A stretch of DNA of 64,000 nucleotides. Origin: an uncultured Spirochaetaceae bacterium (GTDB taxonomy: Bacteria; Spirochaetota; Spirochaetia; Sphaerochaetales; Sphaerochaetaceae). Where the stretch lies: NCBI GenBank assembly GCA_944392935.1, contig CALXYI010000038.1:52096-116095 (forward strand). The letters run 5' to 3'. Made by a program: the position numbers and the translations under genes. The notes below the pieces were generated by a model. That model did not search any database. It was given only the letters and a program-made list of their open reading frames with translations, and was not told where the DNA came from. Shown piece by piece: positions 1 through 9,164 of this stretch. Position 1 is the first letter of the stretch, and every line of letters starts with the position of its first letter.

Positions 1-84
1 ATGCATCTTCTAATATATACAGAAAATATCATGCATAAATCGCAGATTGACCTGGAAATCGGAGAGCCTGGATCCCCTTTCCTG

Positions 85-837
85 TCATTCCCTGACTGAC
101 TCTACCCACTTATAGAGCATTATGCCGACGGCTGAGGCGACGTTTATGGAGCCTTTCGCGCCATGCTGCGGAATCGTGACTATGCCCAGCGATGATTCAG
201 CCCTCTGCCTTGCCTCGGCAGTCAGGCCTGTCTCTTCAGATCCCACGATGCAGATGCCGCGTTCGGGGAAGCGGAAATCCCTTATGTCGCATCCCCCTGT
301 CTCAAGCGCGAATACCGGCAGGCCGGCTACGGCTTCCTCCAGCTCGCATTCCTTCCATGGAATGCCATCCACAGTGCTCCTTGATGTCCGCCTTGCCCTG
401 GGATGCTCCGGGGATGCCGTGCCTGGGGCAAGATAGATCCCGCCGATGCAGAAAGCCTCGGAATTCCTGAATATCGCGCCGACATTGTATGGGGAACGGA
501 GATGATCAAGGAAGAGATAGTGCTCACGAACGGTCCGCTTCGACCAGTCTATCTCCCCTTCCTCCGTGCGGGCATCCCAATCGGAGGGGCTGTCTCCCAG
601 GAGGGAGAGCACATTGTAGTAGATATCCTCATATCCTATCCCGGGACCTTTGGAATAGTAGCTCCTGAGACGGGAGGCTGCCTCATCATCCACGAGGTCC
701 GAGGAGAGGATTATATCCATCACCTCGTCGAGATACTGGCCATCGGCTTCGCCGCTCATGGCTTCATGGAAGACATCCGCGGCCTTCCTCAGCTGCACCC
801 TAGGCTTCAGGCTGCGTATCTTCTTCGCCGTTATCAT
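85..837 (-). CDS. TrmH/SpoU-family RNA 2'-O-methyltransferase
   Basis: A SPOUT-class methyltransferase that probably uses S-adenosylmethionine to methylate a ribose 2'-OH in tRNA or rRNA. The C-terminal half has the three SpoU motifs: NVGAIFRNSEAF near residue 118, IVGSEETGLT near 205, and IPQHGAKGSINVASAVG near 225. The first 100 residues are an unassigned helical region. I start at 837 (MITAKK, 250 aa) because GGAGGA lies 5 nt upstream; a longer frame to 867 lacks a comparable site. It overlaps the end of rsmI by 38 nt, so the two are probably co-transcribed. Family assignment is firm; the target nucleotide cannot be read from sequence. Confidence 0.87.
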   Translation of the reverse strand: MITAKKIRSLKPRVQLRKAADVFHEAMSGEADGQYLDEVMDIILSSDLVDDEAASRLRSYYSKGPGIGYEDIYYNVLSLLGDSPSDWDARTEEGEIDWSKRTVREHYLFLDHLRSPYNVGAIFRNSEAFCIGGIYLAPGTASPEHPRARRTSRSTVDGIPWKECELEEAVAGLPVFALETGGCDIRDFRFPERGICIVGSEETGLTAEARQRAESSLGIVTIPQHGAKGSINVASAVGIMLYKWVESVRE

Positions 838-1513
838 CGATATCCTCCGGAACCACCACCATGGCAAACTCCCCCTTTATCCTGTCCTTCTGCTTCAGGG
901 AGGCGATGACCTCATCGATGCTCCCTGCAATGATCTCCTCATAGGCCTTCGTCAGCTCGCGGCCCGCAACGACACGGGAGCCGGGGCAGACTGCACGGAC
1001 ATCCTCCAGCGTCTTCAGCACGCGGAACGGAGATTCGTAGATGACGAAGGCGTTCCCCGCATCGCGCAGTGCCTCCAGCCGCCTTGTCCTGCGGCCCTTC
1101 TTAGGAGAGAGGAATCCCTCGAATGTGAAGCTCTTCCCTATGTTGCCTGCCGCCGACACGAGCGTCACCACAGCCGATGCTCCCGGAATCGGCACTATCC
1201 TGTGCCTTCCGGACTGCCTTACCCTCTCGGCAAGCCTCGCTCCGGGATCCGAGATGCCAGGCGTGCCGGCATCCGAGCAGTATGCGACGCTCTGCCCGCT
1301 GTCGAGGAGGGACAGGATGCCTTCCGCGCTTTCAGCCTCATTATGTGCATGGCATGCGATGAGGCGCTTATGTATGCCGTAATGCGATAGCAGCTGCATA
1401 GTGTGCCTTGTGTCCTCGCAGGCTATGACATCGACGGAGGAGAGGATCCTGACAGCCCTGTACGTCATATCCTCGAGATTCCCTATAGGGGTTGCGACCA
1501 TGTATAGATCCAT
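800..1513 (-). CDS. rsmI: 16S rRNA (cytidine-1402) 2'-O-methyltransferase RsmI
   Basis: RsmI methylates the ribose of C1402 in the decoding centre of 16S rRNA. The 237-aa protein opens with the family signature YMVATPIGNLEDMTYRA, followed by ACEDTRHT, YCSDAGTPGISDPG and VPIPGASA, typical of the tetrapyrrole-methylase fold. It ends in an acidic tail. The length is slightly shorter than the roughly 280 aa of many homologues. A promoter (TTGCGG, 18-nt spacer, TAGAAT) ends 9 nt before the ATG, leaving almost no leader. The SpoU methyltransferase follows with an overlap. Confidence 0.93.
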   Translation of the reverse strand: MDLYMVATPIGNLEDMTYRAVRILSSVDVIACEDTRHTMQLLSHYGIHKRLIACHAHNEAESAEGILSLLDSGQSVAYCSDAGTPGISDPGARLAERVRQSGRHRIVPIPGASAVVTLVSAAGNIGKSFTFEGFLSPKKGRRTRRLEALRDAGNAFVIYESPFRVLKTLEDVRAVCPGSRVVAGRELTKAYEEIIAGSIDEVIASLKQKDRIKGEFAMVVVPEDIDDNGEEDTQPEA

Positions 1514-1522
1514 ATATACAGG

Positions 1523-1552
1523 ATTCTAATCCAGCCTCATCATCTGCCGCAA
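1523..1552 (-). promoter_or_regulatory. promoter of rsmI
   Basis: Read on the minus strand: -35 TTGCGG (1552-1547), an 18-nt spacer, and -10 TAGAAT (1528-1523). The -10 ends 9 nt before the rsmI ATG, so the predicted leader is only a few nucleotides and contains no Shine-Dalgarno sequence. Confidence 0.5.
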
Positions 1553-1617
1553 TGGATGCCTCCTGCCGAATATGCGTTGCAGACTTGTTGCATAATGTTG
1601 TATTTGGTGCAGTTCAG

Positions 1618-1647
1618 TTGCAATCATCATCCCGGTTCAGCTAGAAT
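1618..1647 (+). promoter_or_regulatory. promoter of carAB
   Basis: TTGCAA (1618-1623), 18-nt spacer, TAGAAT (1642-1647). Transcription should begin near 1654, about 8 nt before the carA ATG at 1662; an in-frame TTG lies at 1653. No clear ribosome binding site and no pyrimidine-responsive leader hairpin is visible in this short space. Confidence 0.45.
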
Positions 1648-1661
1648 CCGGCTTGGATCCT

Positions 1662-2762
1662 ATGAATATAAAAGCAATACTGAAACTCAAGGACGGAAAG
1701 GAATTCGAAGGGATAGCCTTCGGCGCGGATACTGGCCCCAGCATCGGCGAAGCCGTATTCAATACAGGTATCCCCGGCTATCAGGAGATACTCACAGATC
1801 CATCGTACTACGGTCAGATAGTGACGCTCACCAGCCCCATGATAGGCAACTACGGAATCACGGCAGGGGACTCGGAGAGCAGCGGGGTGAAGGCTGCGGC
1901 CCTTGTGGTCAGGAAGCTCTATCGAGGAGCTGTGATGGACGGCCGGACCACACTCGATGAGTACCTCCGGAAAGAGGGGATCGCGGGGATAGAGGAAGTC
2001 GACACGAGAGCCCTCACCCTCCACCTGAGGGACCATGGCTCGCAGAATGCCGTCATCTTCAAGCCTGAGGACAGGGAGATGGCGGAGAAGCTCCTGGGAT
2101 CATTCCCCGAGATAACCGAGAGGGACCTCATCGACGGGGTATCGGTGAAGCACAGCATCCTGAATCCGGATCTCGGAGAAGGATTCTGCAAAGCTCCGGA
2201 GGATCCGGTCAGGCACTTCGCCGTAATCGATTACGGCATAAAGAGATCGATCATAGCCGCACTCTACAGGCGCGGCGTGTCCGTCACGCTCTTCCCCCAT
2301 ACATCGACAGCAGATGAGATACTCGCCTCAGATCCGGATGCGCTCTTCCTCTCGAACGGCCCCGGCGACCCCGCACTCCTCACCACCGATGCAGAGATGG
2401 TGCGGAGCCTGATCGGCAGGATCCCGGTCGAGGGAATCTGCCTCGGCCATCAGATCATAACGATCGCGATCGGAGGGAAGACGGTGAAGATGAAGTTCGG
2501 CCATCATGGGTCCAACCATCCAGTCCGCGACATGCTCACAGGACGCACATTCGTCACAGCCCAGAACCATGGATTCATGACGGATGCGGCAACGCTCCCG
2601 GAAACGGCAAGGCTATGGTTCGTGAATGCCAATGACGGAACCGTAGAGGGACTGTATGATGACACGCTCTCCGTATGCTCAGTGCAGTTCCACCCGGAAG
2701 CTGCCCCGGGACCGGAGGAGGCAGAGGCTATCTTCGATACATTCATTGAGAGGGCACGATGA
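1662..2762 (+). CDS. carA: carbamoyl phosphate synthase small (glutaminase) subunit
   Basis: CarA hydrolyses glutamine and channels ammonia to CarB for carbamoyl phosphate synthesis, feeding pyrimidine and arginine formation. The 366-aa protein has the N-terminal CPSase small domain (about 1-150) and a class I glutamine amidotransferase domain (about 185-366). The triad is visible: Cys260 in GICLGHQ, His344 and Glu346 in QFHPE. I start at ATG 1662; an in-frame TTG at 1653 is an alternative that sits on the predicted transcription start. The last codons overlap carB by ATGA (2759-2762), indicating translational coupling. Confidence 0.96.
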   Translation: MNIKAILKLKDGKEFEGIAFGADTGPSIGEAVFNTGIPGYQEILTDPSYYGQIVTLTSPMIGNYGITAGDSESSGVKAAALVVRKLYRGAVMDGRTTLDEYLRKEGIAGIEEVDTRALTLHLRDHGSQNAVIFKPEDREMAEKLLGSFPEITERDLIDGVSVKHSILNPDLGEGFCKAPEDPVRHFAVIDYGIKRSIIAALYRRGVSVTLFPHTSTADEILASDPDALFLSNGPGDPALLTTDAEMVRSLIGRIPVEGICLGHQIITIAIGGKTVKMKFGHHGSNHPVRDMLTGRTFVTAQNHGFMTDAATLPETARLWFVNANDGTVEGLYDDTLSVCSVQFHPEAAPGPEEAEAIFDTFIERAR

Positions 2763-5700
2763 GACGCACCGATATCCACCATATACTCGTGATAGGCTCC
2801 GGACCGATAGTCATCGGGCAGGCATGCGAATTCGACTACTCAGGGAACCAGGCGGTACGCGCCCTGAAGGAGGAAGGATATGAGGTATCGCTCATAAACC
2901 CGAATCCGGCCACGGTGATGACCACCCCTCACCTTGCCGACCATATATTCCTCGAGCCGCTGAAGAAGGAATACATCGAGAGGATATTCGATCAGGTAGG
3001 GCCTGATGCCATACTCTCCACGATGGGCGGGCAGACAGCGCTCAATCTCACGATGGAGCTCCAGAAGGAGGGCCTCCTCAGCAAATACGGGGTCAAGGTC
3101 ATCGGGGCATCCGCGGAGGCGATAGAGAAGGCAGAGGACAGGGGGACGTTCAAGGAGATAGTCTCCTCACTCGGTTACGAGAGCGCAGGAAGCGGAATCG
3201 CGCATTCCATCGAGGAAGCGCTCCGGATAAAGGATAGGATACCGCTGCCGCTTATAATCCGCCCGTCATTCACGCTTGGCGGCATGGGAGGAGCGATAGC
3301 GGAAAGCGAGGAGGACTTCATCCCGCTTGTGGAGCATGCGCTCTCGATAAGCCCTGTCCATGAGATACTGATAGAGGAATCCCTCATCGGCTGGAGGGAA
3401 TTCGAGATGGAGGTGATGCGCGACAGCAAGGACAACGCGATCATCGTATGCTCGATCGAGAACATAGATCCGATGGGGGTCCATACAGGCGACAGTATCA
3501 CGATAGCCCCTATCCAGACGCTCACCGATGCCGAATACCAGAGGATGAGGACGGCTTCGATAGAGATACTCCGGGCAGTCGGCGTCGACTGCGGGGGATC
3601 GAACGTCCAGTTCGCGGTCTCCCCGGACCATTCCAGGATGGTCGTCATCGAGATGAATCCCCGCGTTTCACGCTCATCGGCGCTCGCAAGCAAGGCCACA
3701 GGCTTCCCGATAGCGCGCATATCCGCGAAGCTGGCTGTCGGATACACCCTGGACGAAGTGAGGAACGAGATAACGGGAGAATCCGTATCATGCTTCGAGC
3801 CCGCCCTGGATTATGTTGCGGTGAAGGTCCCGCGGTTCGAGCTTGAGAAGTTCCCGCTCGAGGCCTCTGCCCTCGGGACGCAGATGAGATCGGTAGGGGA
3901 AGCCCTTGCGCTGGGACGCACTGCGCTCGAGGCGGTCAACAGGGCATTCAGGGCCTCAGAGCAGAAGATCGACGGGATAACGGCCCTGGACAGGTCGAAA
4001 TACGATCCGGACCTGCTGCTGAGATCGGCACACCCGCTGAGATACCTCGCGGCCTACACAGCTATCAAGGAAGGAGAGTCTGACCTTGAAAGGCTTTCCC
4101 GGATCACAGGCTATGATATCTACTTCCTCTCGCTCCTTGCCGAGCAGAAGGAGATAGAGGATGAGCTTGAGAAGGGCCGGATCGATGATGATCTCTATCT
4201 CAGGGCGAAGAAAGCAGGATTCTCGGACAGGAGAATAAGGGAGCTCTCAGGATGCAGCAGCCTGCCGCATCTCCTTCCAGCGCGCCACTATGTGGATACA
4301 TGCGCAGGGGAATTCAAGGCACTCACCCCATATTGCTACACAGCGTACGGGGAGGAGGACGAAGACGAAGGCGAAGGGCGCGATGCAGTCGTCATAGTCG
4401 CATCCGGACCGAACAGGATCGGACAGGGACTGGAATTCGATACATGCTGCACGCTCTCGTCGAGGGCATTCAGGAAGCATGGCCGCAGGACCGTGATGAT
4501 AAACAGCAATCCGGAGACTGTCTCCACGGACTACAATACATCGGACAGGCTGTACATCTCCCCTCTCACGGCAGAGGAAGTCCTTCAGATAATGGAGAAG
4601 GAAGGAACGCGCGATGTCGTGGTGCAGCTTGGCGGGCAGACGCCGCTGAACATGGCAGCGGAGCTGGAGAGGAACGGTGCAAGGATCATCGGGACATCGC
4701 TTGAGAGCATCGACAGGACCGAGGACAGGGCCCTTTTCTCCGATGTCGTACGCTCCCTGGGGCTGAGGCAGCCGGAAAACAGGACCGCATCCACCGTGGA
4801 TGAGATAAAGGAGAAGGCCCATGAGATCGGCTTCCCTGTACTGCTGCGCCCATCATTCGTGCTGGGAGGAAGGGCGATGTTCATCGCCTATGACGATGAC
4901 GGCCTCGAGGCTTTCATCAGGAAGCCGGAGGTCACCGTATCAGATGCCTCCCCTGTCCTCGTGGACCAGTTCCTCGAGGATGCCTTCGAATACGATCTGG
5001 ATGCCGTATCGGATGGGAAATCCGTGTACATCGGCGGGATACTCCAGCACATCGAAGCCGCGGGGATACACTCCGGGGACAGCGCCGCGGTGTTCCCCCC
5101 GTACAGAAGCAAGCCCGAGATACTCGGCCAGATGAGGGAATGGACGCTCCGCCTTGCCAGGCATCTGGATGTGCGGGGGCTTATGAACATACAGTTCGCG
5201 GAGAAGGACGGGAAGCTCTACATAATAGAAGTCAACCCCCGGGCAAGCCGTACCGTGCCGTTCATATCGAAGTCGAGCGGAGTCGACCTCATCGAAGCCG
5301 CAGTGCGCGTCTGGCTTGGCGAGGATCTCGTAAGCCAGGGTCTCGTGCAGGCTGAAGGCAGCTGGGCGGAAGGCCGCTGCATCACGGGCTGGGCGATAAA
5401 GGAAGCTGTCTTCTCATTCGACAGGTTCCCTCACGTGGATCCAGCGCTGGGGCCGGAGATGAGGAGCACCGGAGAGGTCGTCGGATACGGCAGGACATTC
5501 GGCGAGGCCTATGCCAAGAGCCAGGCTGCGGCAGACAACCGCCTTCCGGTCTCTGGCCGCGTGATAATAAGCGTCAACAGCAAGGACAGGGAAACGATCG
5601 TGCCGATCGCACGGTCGCTTCAGGAGATGGGCTTCCACATCCTGGCGACGAAAGGCACGGCAAGGGACCTCTTCAATGCCGGAATCCTTGCGGATGTGGT

Positions 5701-5944
5701 GCTGAAGACGCAGGATGGGCATCCTAATATCGTGGACTGCATCAGGCAGAGGAAGGCCGACCTGATCATCAACACCCCGATGGGTTTCCGCTCGCGGCAG
5801 AGCGATGATGACATAAGGACGGAAGCGGTGAAGGCACACATCCCATATACGACGACGACAAGCGCCGCAAAGGCCGCGCTCGAAGCGATAAGATACCTCC
5901 AGGACAGCAGGTTCGTCGTCCGGGAGCTTCCACAGCGGCGATGA
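2759..5944 (+). CDS. carB: carbamoyl phosphate synthase large subunit
   Basis: CarB forms carbamoyl phosphate from bicarbonate, ammonia and two ATP. The 1061-aa length is normal. Two homologous halves are visible, each with a pre-ATP-grasp segment (GSGPIVIGQACEFDYSG near residue 12 and SGPNRIGQGLEFD near 545), an ATP-grasp domain (RPSFTLGGMGG near 165 and RPSFVLGGRAM near 700), and ending with the allosteric MGS-like domain (about 935-1061, with NTPMG near 1010). It follows carA with a 4-nt overlap. An intrinsic terminator lies directly downstream. Confidence 0.97.
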   Translation: MRRTDIHHILVIGSGPIVIGQACEFDYSGNQAVRALKEEGYEVSLINPNPATVMTTPHLADHIFLEPLKKEYIERIFDQVGPDAILSTMGGQTALNLTMELQKEGLLSKYGVKVIGASAEAIEKAEDRGTFKEIVSSLGYESAGSGIAHSIEEALRIKDRIPLPLIIRPSFTLGGMGGAIAESEEDFIPLVEHALSISPVHEILIEESLIGWREFEMEVMRDSKDNAIIVCSIENIDPMGVHTGDSITIAPIQTLTDAEYQRMRTASIEILRAVGVDCGGSNVQFAVSPDHSRMVVIEMNPRVSRSSALASKATGFPIARISAKLAVGYTLDEVRNEITGESVSCFEPALDYVAVKVPRFELEKFPLEASALGTQMRSVGEALALGRTALEAVNRAFRASEQKIDGITALDRSKYDPDLLLRSAHPLRYLAAYTAIKEGESDLERLSRITGYDIYFLSLLAEQKEIEDELEKGRIDDDLYLRAKKAGFSDRRIRELSGCSSLPHLLPARHYVDTCAGEFKALTPYCYTAYGEEDEDEGEGRDAVVIVASGPNRIGQGLEFDTCCTLSSRAFRKHGRRTVMINSNPETVSTDYNTSDRLYISPLTAEEVLQIMEKEGTRDVVVQLGGQTPLNMAAELERNGARIIGTSLESIDRTEDRALFSDVVRSLGLRQPENRTASTVDEIKEKAHEIGFPVLLRPSFVLGGRAMFIAYDDDGLEAFIRKPEVTVSDASPVLVDQFLEDAFEYDLDAVSDGKSVYIGGILQHIEAAGIHSGDSAAVFPPYRSKPEILGQMREWTLRLARHLDVRGLMNIQFAEKDGKLYIIEVNPRASRTVPFISKSSGVDLIEAAVRVWLGEDLVSQGLVQAEGSWAEGRCITGWAIKEAVFSFDRFPHVDPALGPEMRSTGEVVGYGRTFGEAYAKSQAAADNRLPVSGRVIISVNSKDRETIVPIARSLQEMGFHILATKGTARDLFNAGILADVVLKTQDGHPNIVDCIRQRKADLIINTPMGFRSRQSDDDIRTEAVKAHIPYTTTTSAAKAALEAIRYLQDSRFVVRELPQRR

Positions 5945-5950
5945 GACTCC

Positions 5951-5979
5951 CCCGCAGGTTTCCCCTGCGGGATTCTTTT
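5951..5979 (+). terminator. intrinsic terminator of carAB
   Basis: An 8-bp perfect stem CCCGCAGG/CCTGCGGG (5951-5958 and 5964-5971) with a 5-nt loop is followed by ATTCTTTT. It begins 7 nt after the carB stop codon. Confidence 0.85.
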
Positions 5980-6251
5980 CAGCTCATGCAAGGTATGTCC
6001 CCTCGCATTTTCAGAATATTGCACATAAAAATGATTTTTTAGATGGCATTGCAAATACATATCAGGAGTACATACCAAAATATTTTCAATATTACACACA
6101 AACTCCATTTACAAATTTCTTTTTTGTTGCGATATTACAATCAGCGAGCATGATCGCAGAAAACCTCAGATCCCCCCACGGACAAACAGCGCATGCTCGC
6201 TTTTCTTTTGTCTCCTGAGATGATATCCTCTTGGAAAGCCGGAGGAATCCT
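5980..6251 (+). other. AT-rich intergenic region and aspS leader
   Basis: No protein gene is visible. Two similar AT-rich segments occur about 70 nt apart: ATTTTCAGAATATTGCACA near 6008 and ATTTTCAATATTACACA near 6082. They could be promoter or operator elements. Further on, 6143-6210 holds a strong hairpin with a T-rich tail, listed separately. Confidence 0.5.
6143..6210 (+). terminator. leader terminator/attenuator or small RNA end before aspS
   Basis: A perfect 10-bp stem AGCGAGCATG/CATGCTCGCT (6143-6152 and 6192-6201) encloses a 39-nt loop and runs into TTTTCTTTTG. It sits 40 nt before the aspS start. The loop contains a C-run (CCCCCC near 6172). It could end a short independent RNA started in the AT-rich region, or attenuate aspS. 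No T-box features (AGGGUGGNACCGCG) are present. Confidence 0.6.
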
Positions 6252-8039
6252 ATGGAAGAAGCATTCATGCAGCGCACCGTTACCTGCGGTGAGCTCAGAG
6301 CTGCTGATGAAGGTAAGACAGTGGTGCTGAACGGTTGGGTCCACAGGGACAGGAACCACGGAGCACTCCATTTCATGAACCTGCGCGACAGATACGGAAT
6401 GACGCAGATAGTCGTCGACGATGATGCTGATGAGGCGCTCCAGAGGAAAGCGTCCGAGCTGAAGCTCGAGTACTGCATCGCCGTGCGTGGGAAAGTCCGC
6501 CGCCGTCCGGATGAGATGGTGAACCACGATATGGCCACCGGTGAGATAGAGGTGAAGGCCGAGTGCATAGAGATACTCTCGAAGTGCGATACCCTCCCGT
6601 TCATGATCGATGAGGAGAACAATGCCCGCGAGGATCTCAGGCTGAAGTACAGATATCTCGATCTCAGATGCTCCGGGATGCAGAGAAGGATCAGGATGCG
6701 CCATGAGATAGTCAAGGCCATCAGGGAATACTTCTACGGCACCGACTTCCTTGAGATAGAGACCCCTACCCTCATAAGGAGCACGCCGGAAGGAGCAAGG
6801 GACTTCCTTGTACCGTCGAGGATATATCCGGGCAAGTTCTTCGCCCTGCCCCAGTCCCCGCAGCTCTACAAGCAGCTTCTCATGGTCTCCGGATTCGACA
6901 AGTACTTCCAGATCGCCAGATGCTACCGCGATGAGGATCCGAGAGGAGACAGGCAGCTTGAGTTCACCCAGCTCGACATCGAGATGAGCTACGTAAAGCG
7001 CGATGATGTGCTCTCGCTGATGGAGAATCTCTTCGGAAGCGTATTCAGGAAGGTGCTCTCCGTGGAGCTTCCCGCGCACTTCCGCCGCATCGCCTACCAC
7101 GATGCGATGAACACATACGGCTGCGACAAGCCGGACCTGAGGTTCGGCCTCGAGATAAAGGATGCCTCTGCATTCGCCGCTGCCTCATCCTTCAAGGCAT
7201 TCACCGATACGCTCGCGGAAGGCGGCTATGTCAAGTATATCGTAGCCCCGAAGACCGAAGGCCACGATTATACAAGGAAATACCTCTCGGAGCTCGAGAG
7301 CGCCGCGAAGATATACGGAGCGCACGGGCTTGCCTGGATGAAGGCTGAGAACGGAACGGTCTCCGGCGGTGTGTCGAAGTTCTTCGCAGGCATGGAAAGC
7401 AAGGTGCTCGAGGCGACAGGCGCCAAGGACGGGGATGTCATCCTCCTGATCGCGGAGAAGGACTGGAAGAAGTGCTGCACTTCGATGGGGGCCGTGCGCT
7501 CGCGCCTCGGAGCGGACCTCGGCCTCATAAAGCCAGGATTCGAATTCTGCTGGATCATCGATTTCCCGCTCTTCGAGTACAACGAGGATGAGGGGCATTG
7601 GGAGGCCGCGCATCACATGTTCTCGATGCCGCAGGCAGAGTACCTCGAGACACTCGAGTCCGATCCGGGTTCGGTCAAGGGTGATCTGTATGACCTCGTG
7701 CTCAATGGCTATGAGCTTGCATCCGGATCGATAAGGATCCATGATGTCGAGCTGCAGAAGAGGATATTCAGGATCTGCAATATCCCCGATGAAGTCTCGA
7801 AGGAGCGCTTCGGCTTCCTTCTCGATGCGTTCCGCTTCAGCCCGCCGCCGCATGGAGGCATCGCTCCGGGAATCGACAGGCTCTGCATGATCATCGCAGA
7901 GGAGGCATCGATAAAGGAAGTGATCGCATTCCCGAAGAACACGGCAGCGCTCTCGCCGATGGACGACAGCCCGTCATATGTCGAGGAGAAGCAGCTTGAG
8001 GAGCTCCATCTCTCCATCATAAGAGACGATAAGGAGTGA
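6252..8039 (+). CDS. aspS: aspartate--tRNA ligase
   Basis: AspS charges tRNA-Asp. The 595-aa protein is the bacterial form: an N-terminal OB-fold anticodon-binding domain (about 1-105), a class II catalytic core with motif 2 (FQIARCYRDEDPRGDRQLEF near 215), a GAD-type insertion (about 280-410), and motif 3 GGIAPGIDRL near 535. I start at ATG 6252 because GGAGGA lies 5 nt upstream, rather than the in-frame TTG at 6231. The stop codon overlaps the GTG start of the following flavoprotein (GTGA at 8036-8039). Whether it also charges tRNA-Asn cannot be decided here. Confidence 0.96.
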   Translation: MEEAFMQRTVTCGELRAADEGKTVVLNGWVHRDRNHGALHFMNLRDRYGMTQIVVDDDADEALQRKASELKLEYCIAVRGKVRRRPDEMVNHDMATGEIEVKAECIEILSKCDTLPFMIDEENNAREDLRLKYRYLDLRCSGMQRRIRMRHEIVKAIREYFYGTDFLEIETPTLIRSTPEGARDFLVPSRIYPGKFFALPQSPQLYKQLLMVSGFDKYFQIARCYRDEDPRGDRQLEFTQLDIEMSYVKRDDVLSLMENLFGSVFRKVLSVELPAHFRRIAYHDAMNTYGCDKPDLRFGLEIKDASAFAAASSFKAFTDTLAEGGYVKYIVAPKTEGHDYTRKYLSELESAAKIYGAHGLAWMKAENGTVSGGVSKFFAGMESKVLEATGAKDGDVILLIAEKDWKKCCTSMGAVRSRLGADLGLIKPGFEFCWIIDFPLFEYNEDEGHWEAAHHMFSMPQAEYLETLESDPGSVKGDLYDLVLNGYELASGSIRIHDVELQKRIFRICNIPDEVSKERFGFLLDAFRFSPPPHGGIAPGIDRLCMIIAEEASIKEVIAFPKNTAALSPMDDSPSYVEEKQLEELHLSIIRDDKE

Positions 8040-9148
8040 TCGATACACTGATAATCGGAGGAGGAGCCGCAGGTCTGTATGCGGCTTCTCTCATTCCAGG
8101 TGCCGTGATCCTCGAAAGAGGCTGCGAATGCGGACGGAAGCTGCTGCTTACTGGCGGAGGAAGGTGCAACTATACGCATCTGGGATCCGTCCCTGACCTG
8201 CTCGTGCATTACCATGGCAGCCGCAGCTTCATACGGAAAGTGCTCTACAGGCATGTACCGGAGGACATAATAGGGCATCTCAGGACGATGGGGATCGAAC
8301 CAGCGGATGAGGACGGAAGGATATTCCCGGCAAACGGGGATGCCGCCTCCATCCGCACGGCTCTCCTCGGAAGATGCGGGAAGATCATTGAAGGGAAAGC
8401 TGTCTCAATAGGGCGTCTTGATGGATTCCTGCGTATCCATACGGACTCCGGTGCCATCGATGCCAGGCATGCGATCCTGGCCGCAGGAGGAAACGCATTC
8501 CCGCAGACAGGCTCGGACGGATCAGGATATGCCATAGCGCGATCCGCCGGGCATACCATCACGCAGCTGCGCCCGGCGCTGGCACCTCTCATCCTGTCCC
8601 CGCCGCTTGCTGCAGCCGAAGGGGTGAATGCCTATGTCACGCTGAGGAAAGGGAGGCTATCCGTCTCGGGAGAGGCTGTCATAACACGACGGGGCATCTC
8701 AGGTCCGGCTGCCGAGGATTTCTCATACTGCCTCTCTGGGCGCGAGGACATCACGGTATCATTCGGGAAGATGGATATCCATGCGCTGCGCGGGACGAAC
8801 GGGCGGATGCTGCTGAAGAACGCAGCCCCTGTCCCGCCGCGCCTTGCCGCAGCGCTCTTCGGGGAGATGGGAGAGAAGAGGATCGCGAATCTCTCCGGAG
8901 AGGAAGAACGCCGGGCTGAGAAGCTGATATCGGCATTCCCTGCATCAGCAGCAGCCTCAAGCGCAGGCGCGATGTCCACTGCAGGGGGTGTCAGCACAGA
9001 TGAGATAGACCCGGAAACCATGGAATCGAGGATGATGCCGGGCCTCTTCCTGGCCGGCGACATAGTGGATGTCGATGCCGATTGCGGGGGCTACAGCCTC
9101 ACATGGGCATTCGCAACCGCATATACTGCATCACGGAGCATCCGGTAG
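8036..9148 (+). CDS. HI0933/BaiN-type NAD(P)/FAD-dependent oxidoreductase
   Basis: A 370-aa flavoprotein of the family annotated as aminoacetone oxidase or BaiN-like. The N-terminus has the FAD-binding dinucleotide fold LIIGGGAAGLYAA (residues 5-17), then the family hallmark RKLLLTGGGRCNYT (about 37-50), and a C-terminal FAD contact region GDIVDVDADCGGYSLTWAFATA (near 335). Its start is a GTG overlapping the aspS stop codon, so it is translated with aspS. The physiological substrate of this family is largely unknown and is not suggested by the neighbours. Confidence 0.85.
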   Translation: MIDTLIIGGGAAGLYAASLIPGAVILERGCECGRKLLLTGGGRCNYTHLGSVPDLLVHYHGSRSFIRKVLYRHVPEDIIGHLRTMGIEPADEDGRIFPANGDAASIRTALLGRCGKIIEGKAVSIGRLDGFLRIHTDSGAIDARHAILAAGGNAFPQTGSDGSGYAIARSAGHTITQLRPALAPLILSPPLAAAEGVNAYVTLRKGRLSVSGEAVITRRGISGPAAEDFSYCLSGREDITVSFGKMDIHALRGTNGRMLLKNAAPVPPRLAAALFGEMGEKRIANLSGEEERRAEKLISAFPASAAASSAGAMSTAGGVSTDEIDPETMESRMMPGLFLAGDIVDVDADCGGYSLTWAFATAYTASRSIR

Positions 9149-9164
9149 TGATATACTTCACTGT

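Noticed and set aside
4252..4822. Long open frames opposite or shifted within carB
   Set aside because: They are shadows of a confidently assigned gene.
5980..6251. T-box leader for aspS
   Set aside because: No T-box sequence or specifier-loop arrangement is visible; only a simple hairpin with a T-run.
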